Positions 58,177 to 64,000 of a stretch of DNA of 64,000 nucleotides are shown here, in pieces. Position numbers and translations under genes: made by a program. Within the stretch, counting starts at the first letter, position 1. The number at the start of each line of letters is the position of its first letter. The notes beneath the pieces were generated by a model. That model did not search any database. It worked only from the letters and a program-made list of their open reading frames with translations, and had not been told where the DNA came from. The stretch is from Endobacter medicaginis (GTDB lineage: Bacteria > Pseudomonadota > Alphaproteobacteria > Acetobacterales > Acetobacteraceae): the NCBI RefSeq assembly GCF_014192375.1, contig NZ_JACHXV010000003.1, positions 310,001 to 374,000 on the forward strand, given 5' to 3'.

Positions 58177-61100
58177 GTCCGTCCGCTTACTCGATTTGGG
58201 TGCCACAGAGGAGTGCGCAGGCGCAGGCGCAGCCGGTCCAGCATCAGATAGACCACCGGCGTGGTGTAGAGGGTGAGCGCCTGGCTGACGGCGAGACCGC
58301 CGATCACCGAGATGCCCAGCGGCCGGCGCAGCTCGGCGCCGTAGCCGGAGGCGAGCACCAGCGGCACCGCGCCGAGGGCGGCGGCGAAGGTGGTCATCAT
58401 GATGGGCCGGAAGCGCAGCGCGCAGGCGCGGGTGATGGCCTCGAGCGGGGTGAGGTGGTCCTCGCGCTCGGCGACGATGGCGAAATCGACCAGCATGATG
58501 GCGTTCTTCTTGACGATGCCGATCAGCAGGATGACGCCGATCATCGCGATCAGCGAGAACTCGGTGTTGAAGATGTCCAGCGCGAGCAGGGCGCCCACCC
58601 CGGCCGAGGGCAGGGTGGAGAGGATGGTCAGCGGGTGGATGGTGCTCTCGTAGAGCACGCCGAGCACGACATAGATCGCGAACAGCGCCGCGGCGATCAG
58701 GATCGGCTCGTTGCTGACCGTGGACTGGAACAGCTTGGCGTTGCCGGCGAATTCGCCATGGATCTCGGCCGGCATGTGCAGCGCGACCATCGTCTCGCCC
58801 AGCGCGCGTGTCGCCGCACTCAGCGAGCCGCCGGGGGGCAGGTTGAACGACAGGGTGGCGGCGACGAACTCGCTGTCGTGGTTGACCGCCAGCGGCGTGG
58901 TGACGGGAACCAGCCGCGCGACGGCCGACAGCGGCACCATGGTCTCGGCAGTCGCACTGACCGCCGCGCCCGACGAGGTGCCGCGACCGTTGGCCAGCCC
59001 GTTGTTGATCGCGTTCTTCAGCGAACTCTGGTTGATCGATGCCGCAGCGCTCGCCGAGGACGAGGTGGCGGTGGAGGGCGAGGTGGTGGCGATGGTGTTG
59101 GACGAGGTCGCCCCCGAGGTGCTGCCGCCGGAGGTGCTGACCCACATCTGCGCGAGGATCGAAGGGTCCTGCCAGAAGCGCGGCGCGGCCTCCATCACCA
59201 CATGATACTGGTTGAGCGTGTTGTAGATGGTCGAGGCCGAGCGCTGGCCGAACGCGTCATAGAGCGTGTTGGCGATGAGCTGCGGGGTGATGGAAAGCCG
59301 CGAGGCGGAATCGCGGTCGATCTCGACCTGCATCGCCTGGCCACCCTGCTGGACGTCGGAGTTCACGTCCGTCATCTCCGGGCGTGACTGCAGGGCTGCG
59401 ACCAGGATCGGCGTCCAGTGGTAGAGCAGCTCGGCATCGTCGGCCTGCAGCGTGTACTGGTAGTTGGCGTTGGACTGGCGGCCGCCGGCGCGCAGATCAC
59501 CCGGCATGAAGAAGAAGATGCGCACGCCGACGAGATCGGCGAGCTTGGCCTCGATGCGCTGGATCACCACATCGCCGGGCGGGCGCTGGCCCTTGGGGAC
59601 GAGCTGGACGAAGACCTGCGCGGTGTTGGTGCCGCGTCCGCCGGTGAAGCCGACCACGGTCTGCACGGCGGGATCGGCCTTGAGCACGCGCTGGATCTGC
59701 ACCAGCCGCTTGCTCATGTTCTGAAACGAGATGGTCTGCTCGCCCTGGGCGCGCCCCATCAGCATGCCGTCATCCTGGGTCGGGAAGAAGCCTTTCGGGA
59801 TCTGGATGAACAGGATGACGGTCAGTGCGATGGTCAGCGGGAGGGTGGACAGCGTCAGCCATGGGTGCGCGAGCGCGATCGCGAGCGTGCGGGTGTAGAA
59901 CGCCGCCATCGCATCGAACATGCCGGCCGCGCGATGGGCGAGGCGGGTGGGCCAGGGATGGCGCCCTGCATCCGCGCGCATCTCCTCGGGCTGGCGCATC
60001 AGCAGCGCGCACATGCAGGGCGTGACGGTGAGTGCGACGACCAGCGAGACGAGGATGGTGATGGTGAGGGTGACGGCGAATTCACGGAACAGCCGCCCCA
60101 CGATGCCGCCCATCAGCAGGATCGGCAGGAACACCGCCACCAGCGACAGGGTGATCGACAGCACCGTGAAGCCGACCTCTCCGGCGCCGATCAGGGCGGC
60201 GGAGCGGCGGTCGGCACCGTTCTCGATGTGGCGGGCGATGTTCTCCATCACCACGATCGCGTCGTCGACGACGAAGCCGGTGGCGATGGTCAGCGCCATC
60301 AGCGACAGATTGTCGAGGCTGTAGCCCAGCCACCACATCGCGCCGAAGGTGGCGATGATCGAGGTGGGCACGGCGACGGCGGGGATCAGCGTCGCACGCG
60401 CGTCGCGCAGGAACACGAACACCACGCCGATCACCAGCAGCACGGCGATGAACAACGTCAGCTCGGTGTCGTGCAGCGAGGCGCGGATGGTGACCGAGCG
60501 GTCGATCGCGACATGCACGGCGATGTCGCCCGGCATCGCCGCGCGGATGGCGGGCAGCTCGGCGTTGATCTGGTCGATGGTCTTGACGATGTTGGCGTCC
60601 GGCTGCGGAAAAACCAGCACGATCACCGATTTCTGGCCGTTGAAGAACCCGGCGTTGCGCAGGTCCTCGACCGAGTTCGACACGTCGGCGACGTCGCGCA
60701 GGCGCACGGCGTTGCCATTGCGGTAGGCGATGACGAGGTCGCGGTAGTCCTGTGCCTTTCGGGCCTGGTCGTTGAGGTCCAGCTGGTAGCGGTGGTCGGG
60801 CGTATCGATGAAGCCCTTGGGCGAGTTGGCGTTGGCGTTGGCGATCGCGGCGCGCACGTCCTCGAAGCCGATGCCGTAGCGAAACAGCGGCAGCGGGTCG
60901 ATCTCGACGCGCACGGCGGGCAGCGCGGAGCCGCCCACCTCGGCATTGCCGACCCCGGTGACCTGGCTGAGCTTCTGCTGGATGACGTTGGTGGCGGCAT
61001 CATACAGCGCCGGCATGTCGCGGGTCTGTGAGGTCAGTGCGAGGATCATGATCGGCCGGCCGGCCGGGTTGAACTTGAAATAGCTCGGGTTGGAGCGCAG

Positions 61101-61466
61101 CGAGCTCGGCAGGTCGGCACGCGCGGCCTGGATCGCCGCCTCGACGTCGTTGGCGGCCGAGTTGATGTTGCGCGACAGGTCGAACTGGACGGTGATGCGG
61201 GTGACGTTCTGCTGGCTGGTGGAGGTGAGCTCGGTCACGCCGGCGATCTGGCCGAGATGGCGCTCGAGCGGGGCAGCGACGGAGGAGGCGACCTCCTGCG
61301 GCGTGCCGCCGGGCTGCTGCGCCTGCACCTCGATGGTGGGCATGTCCACCTGCGGCAGCGGCGCGACCGGCAGACGCACATAGGCGAACGCACCGGCCAG
61401 CAGCATCGCGATGGTGATCAGCGTGGTCGCCACCGGGCGGCGGATGAAAGGCGCGGAAATGTTCAC
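58173..61466 (-). CDS. RND multidrug efflux permease, MdtC/MuxC-like
   Basis: The 1,097-residue inner-membrane pump belongs to the MdtBC/MuxBC heteromeric RND transporters. NISAPFIRRPVATTLITIAM is the standard N-terminus; the GTG at 61466 is preferred over an ATG at 61505, which lies in the palindromic gap. The TM4 proton-relay Asp pair is in [20 protein letters not shown], and PKGFFPTQDDG precedes the second half. An unusual Ser/Thr/Ala-rich insert of about 60 residues lies in the second periplasmic loop (about residues 775-838). It is translationally coupled to the outer-membrane gene; the paired permease lies upstream. Confidence 0.93.
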   Translation of the reverse strand: MNISAPFIRRPVATTLITIAMLLAGAFAYVRLPVAPLPQVDMPTIEVQAQQPGGTPQEVASSVAAPLERHLGQIAGVTELTSTSQQNVTRITVQFDLSRNINSAANDVEAAIQAARADLPSSLRSNPSYFKFNPAGRPIMILALTSQTRDMPALYDAATNVIQQKLSQVTGVGNAEVGGSALPAVRVEIDPLPLFRYGIGFEDVRAAIANANANSPKGFIDTPDHRYQLDLNDQARKAQDYRDLVIAYRNGNAVRLRDVADVSNSVEDLRNAGFFNGQKSVIVLVFPQPDANIVKTIDQINAELPAIRAAMPGDIAVHVAIDRSVTIRASLHDTELTLFIAVLLVIGVVFVFLRDARATLIPAVAVPTSIIATFGAMWWLGYSLDNLSLMALTIATGFVVDDAIVVMENIARHIENGADRRSAALIGAGEVGFTVLSITLSLVAVFLPILLMGGIVGRLFREFAVTLTITILVSLVVALTVTPCMCALLMRQPEEMRADAGRHPWPTRLAHRAAGMFDAMAAFYTRTLAIALAHPWLTLSTLPLTIALTVILFIQIPKGFFPTQDDGMLMGRAQGEQTISFQNMSKRLVQIQRVLKADPAVQTVVGFTGGRGTNTAQVFVQLVPKGQRPPGDVVIQRIEAKLADLVGVRIFFFMPGDLRAGGRQSNANYQYTLQADDAELLYHWTPILVAALQSRPEMTDVNSDVQQGGQAMQVEIDRDSASRLSITPQLIANTLYDAFGQRSASTIYNTLNQYHVVMEAAPRFWQDPSILAQMWVSTSGGSTSGATSSNTIATTSPSTATSSSASAAASINQSSLKNAINNGLANGRGTSSGAAVSATAETMVPLSAVARLVPVTTPLAVNHDSEFVAATLSFNLPPGGSLSAATRALGETMVALHMPAEIHGEFAGNAKLFQSTVSNEPILIAAALFAIYVVLGVLYESTIHPLTILSTLPSAGVGALLALDIFNTEFSLIAMIGVILLIGIVKKNAIMLVDFAIVAEREDHLTPLEAITRACALRFRPIMMTTFAAALGAVPLVLASGYGAELRRPLGISVIGGLAVSQALTLYTTPVVYLMLDRLRLRLRTPLWHPNRVSGRT

Positions 61467-61480
61467 GCGTTTGAGCCCGC

Positions 61481-61608
61481 CGTGGACTGCACGTGGGACG
61501 GCCATCTGGCGCGCGTTTTCGGCGCTTCGCTGCTCACGGCCATCCAGGCCGCTGCGCTGCGATGCTCGAAAGCCTCACGCCATCTGACCATCCCACGCAC
61601 AGTCCACG
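61481..61608. repeat. 128-bp imperfect palindrome between the two RND permeases
   Basis: The left arm from 61481 (CGTGGACTGCACGTGGGACG) is matched by the complement of the right arm ending at 61608 (CGTGGACTGTGCGTGGGATG). Pairing continues inward at roughly three-quarters of positions, with small gaps, to a centre GGCC-ATCCA-GGCC near 61539-61551. It contains no convincing gene and overlaps the alternative start of the downstream permease. Its role is unknown. Confidence 0.6.
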
Positions 61609-61676
61609 ACAGGCTCGACCGAGATGGATTGTGGGTGGGGAGGCCGGATCGCGTGCGCCCGTTATGGGGCGGGCGT

Positions 61677-64000
61677 TCAGGCATTGGGCTGGGGGGCGGT
61701 GGACCGGGCGCTGCCGTCGAAGCGGCGCTTCACCCAGGCGGCGAGGCCGTCGAGATACAGGTAGATCACCGGGGTGGTGAACAGGGTCAGCAACTGGCTG
61801 ACGGCGAGGCCGCCGACGATGGCGATGCCCAACGGGCGGCGCAGCTCCGAGCCGGTGCCGCTGCCCAGCATCAGCGGCAGCGCGCCGAGCATCGCGGCCA
61901 GCGTGGTCATCAGGATCGGCCGGAAGCGCAGCAGGGCGGCCTGGCGGATGGCGGCCAGCGGGGCGAGGCCCTGTTCGCGTTCGGCCTCGAGCGCGAAGTC
62001 GATCATCATGATCGCGTTCTTCTTGACGATGCCGATCAGCAGCACGATGCCGATGATGCCCATCACGTCGAGATCGGCCCCCGCGATCATCAGCGCCAGC
62101 AGCGCGCCCACCCCGGCCGAGGGCAGGGTGGAGAGGATGGTGACCGGGTGGATGAAGCTCTCGTAGAGCACGCCGAGCACGATGTAGACGGCGATCAGCG
62201 CGGCCAGCACCAGGAACAGCTCGTTGCCGAGCGAGGTCTGGAAGGCGGCCGCGGTGCCCTGGAAGGCGGTCTCGAAACTGGCCGGCAGGCCGAGCGATTT
62301 CTCCGCCCAAGTGATGGCGTTGACCGCGTCGCCGAGCGACACGCCGGGGGCGAGGTTGAACGAGATGGTGGTGGCCGGAAACTCGCCCAGATGGTCGACC
62401 ACCAGCGGCGCGGCGCGGACATCCATCTTGGCCACCGCCGACAGCGGCACCAGCCCGCCGGTCGGCTGGCGGGCAGCCCCCTGCTGCTGGGTGGAGACCG
62501 AGCTGTTGCCGGGCAGATAGAGCCTGTCGAGCCCGTCCAGACTCCGGCCGAGCGAGGGGTCGGCCTCGAGCACGATCCGGTAGACCGCCGTCTGGGTATA
62601 GACGTTGGAGATCTGGCGCTGGCCGAAGCTGTCGTAGAGCAGGTTGTCGACGGTGGTCGGCGTGATGGAGAAGCGCGCCGCGGTGGCGCGGTCGATGGTG
62701 AGATACGCCTCGAGCCCGTTCGCCTGCAGATCGGAGGCGACGTCGGCGAGTTCGGGCAGGGTTTCGAGCTTCTGGGTGACCTTCGGCACCCAGGTGGTGA
62801 AGTCGTTGTAGTTCGGGGTTTCCAGCACGAACTGGTACTGGGTCGCCGACACGCGGGTGTCGAGGCTGAGATCCTGCACCGGCTGCGCATAGAGACGGAT
62901 GCCGGGGATGTCGGCGGTCTCGGCGGTCAGCCGGCGGGTGATGTCGGCGGCCGACAGCGAGCGGCTGTCATGGGCGCGCAGGTTGATGAGGAAGCGACCC
63001 TGGTTGAGCGTGGGGTTCTGGCCGTCGACGCCGATGAACGAGGACAGGCTGACGACATCCGGATCCTTGAGGATCGCGCGGGCCAGTTCCACCTGATGCG
63101 TCTTCATCGCCGCGAGCGAGGTGGATTGCGCGGCCACACTCACGCCCTGGATGATCCCGGTGTCCTGGACGGGAAAGAAGCCCTTGGGAATGAGAACGGC
63201 GAGCAGCACGGTGAGGGCGGTGGTGGCGACTGCCACCATCAGCGTGACGAAGCGCCAGCGCAGCACCACGTCGAGCGCGCGCCCGTAGCGTGCGATGGTG
63301 CCCTCGATCAGCCGCTCGCTCCAGCCGAACCAGCGCTGCATGCGGCCATGCGTCTGGGTCGGGTCATGCTCGGCGAGGATGCGCGCGCACATCATCGGCA
63401 CCAGGGTGAGCGAGACGACCGCCGAGATCACGATGGTGATGGCGAGCGTGATGGCGAATTCGTGGAACAGCCGGCCGACCACGTCGCCCATGAACAGCAG
63501 CGGGATCAGCACCGCGATCAGCGACACGGTGAGCGAGACGATGGTGAAGCCGATCTCGCCGGCGCCGACCATCGCCGCCTCCATGCGCGATTTTCCCATC
63601 TCGATATGGCGGGCGATGTTCTCGATCATCACGATGGCGTCGTCGACGACGAAGCCGGTGGCGATGGTCAGCGCCATCAGCGACAGGTTGTCGATCGAGA
63701 AACCGAGCAGATACATCGCCGCCAGCGTGCCGATCAGCGACAGCGGCACCGACAGCGACGGGATCAGCGTCGCGGGGATGTTGCGCAGGAAGAAGAAGAT
63801 CACCGCCACGACGAGGATCACGGCGAGGGTGAGCTCGAACTCCACATCGGCGACGGAGGCGCGGATGGTGGTGGTGCGGTCGGTGAGCGGGGTGATCTCG
63901 ATGCCGGCGGGCAGGGTCTTCTGCAACAGCGGCAGCTCGTGGCGGATGTTGTCGACCACGGCGATGACGTTCGCACCCGGCTGACGCTGCACGTTGAGGA
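61677..64000 (-). CDS. RND multidrug efflux permease, MdtB/MuxB-like (5' end outside window)
   Basis: The visible ~774 C-terminal residues are an RND pump of the MdtB/MuxB type, the usual partner of the MdtC-like permease that follows. Visible features are [20 protein letters not shown] with the TM4 Asp pair, [40 protein letters not shown] and the C-terminal [16 protein letters not shown] and [20 protein letters not shown]. The start, and presumably the periplasmic adaptor gene (mdtA/muxA), lie beyond the window edge. The next gene starts about 210 bp downstream, after a long palindrome. Substrates cannot be predicted. Confidence 0.93.
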   Translation of the reverse strand, partial: LNVQRQPGANVIAVVDNIRHELPLLQKTLPAGIEITPLTDRTTTIRASVADVEFELTLAVILVVAVIFFFLRNIPATLIPSLSVPLSLIGTLAAMYLLGFSIDNLSLMALTIATGFVVDDAIVMIENIARHIEMGKSRMEAAMVGAGEIGFTIVSLTVSLIAVLIPLLFMGDVVGRLFHEFAITLAITIVISAVVSLTLVPMMCARILAEHDPTQTHGRMQRWFGWSERLIEGTIARYGRALDVVLRWRFVTLMVAVATTALTVLLAVLIPKGFFPVQDTGIIQGVSVAAQSTSLAAMKTHQVELARAILKDPDVVSLSSFIGVDGQNPTLNQGRFLINLRAHDSRSLSAADITRRLTAETADIPGIRLYAQPVQDLSLDTRVSATQYQFVLETPNYNDFTTWVPKVTQKLETLPELADVASDLQANGLEAYLTIDRATAARFSITPTTVDNLLYDSFGQRQISNVYTQTAVYRIVLEADPSLGRSLDGLDRLYLPGNSSVSTQQQGAARQPTGGLVPLSAVAKMDVRAAPLVVDHLGEFPATTISFNLAPGVSLGDAVNAITWAEKSLGLPASFETAFQGTAAAFQTSLGNELFLVLAALIAVYIVLGVLYESFIHPVTILSTLPSAGVGALLALMIAGADLDVMGIIGIVLLIGIVKKNAIMMIDFALEAEREQGLAPLAAIRQAALLRFRPILMTTLAAMLGALPLMLGSGTGSELRRPLGIAIVGGLAVSQLLTLFTTPVIYLYLDGLAAWVKRRFDGSARSTAPQPNA

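Noticed and set aside
59418..61031. 537-codon plus-strand frame opposite the MdtC-like gene
   Set aside because: Composition (Asp/His/Gly/Glu/Arg-rich) is typical of the complement of RND coding sequence; no motif.
61463..61684. 73-codon minus-strand frame between the two RND genes
   Set aside because: It is contained in the palindrome and overlaps both neighbours; no family resemblance.

Overview
The window is a GC-rich (roughly two-thirds G+C), gene-dense bacterial chromosome segment. Gene order and protein style point to an alphaproteobacterium, most likely of the acetic acid bacteria or relatives (Acetobacteraceae). The grounds are a separate membrane-anchor plus PQQ quinoprotein pair of the SldB/SldA type facing a gluconate-type permease, the TTG-started rplJ, the alphaproteobacterial form of the ribosomal gene cluster, and short GC-rich double-hairpin intergenic repeats. 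The genus cannot be fixed from the sequence alone. No rRNA gene, tRNA gene, CRISPR array, prophage or insertion sequence was seen.

Layout. 1-3,767: a partial D-2-hydroxyacid dehydrogenase, aat, two related small secreted proteins coupled to a YedZ/MsrQ-type haem membrane protein, and a Gly/Trp/His-repeat secreted protein. 3,778-12,767: a bcp-type peroxiredoxin overlapping glnE, a divergent YhdP/AsmA-like envelope protein overlapping glgX, and a YjdM/PhnA-like protein. 12,777-15,411: a serine hydrolase, a palindromic intergenic element, murQ and alkB. 15,557-19,693: periplasmic PQQ dehydrogenase (large subunit and membrane anchor), with a divergent GntP-family permease. 19,783-21,378: a DUF952 protein and rmuC.

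21,461-49,902 is one nearly unbroken transcription/translation block: rplKAJL-rpoBC, rpsLG-tuf, the S10 and spc clusters (rpsJ to rplO), secY-adk, and the alpha cluster (rpsM-rpsK-rpoA-rplQ). It carries recognisable sigma70-type promoters before rplK, rpsL and rpsM, and hairpins at many internal gene boundaries. Compared with the usual order, secE-nusG is missing before rplK and fusA is missing between rpsG and tuf.

50,044-64,000: a small membrane protein, a very large transglutaminase/DUF2126 protein, a stomatin/SPFH protein overlapping tail-to-tail with a zinc metallopeptidase, two small stress-type membrane proteins (CsbD-like and DUF1328), and a minus-strand RND efflux operon (MdtB/MuxB-like, MdtC/MuxC-like, OprM-like) whose upstream end runs off the window.

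Most genes here are ordinary. The less explained signals are in the non-coding DNA: two loci with the same design (repeat copy, long hairpin, inverted repeat copy), a fold-back element whose hairpin holds the murQ ribosome-binding site, tandem GNRA hairpins after rpsG, hairpins before every RNA polymerase subunit gene, a terminator-like hairpin inside the spc cluster, and a 128-bp imperfect palindrome between the two RND permease genes. I found no clear candidate for an entirely new multi-gene system.
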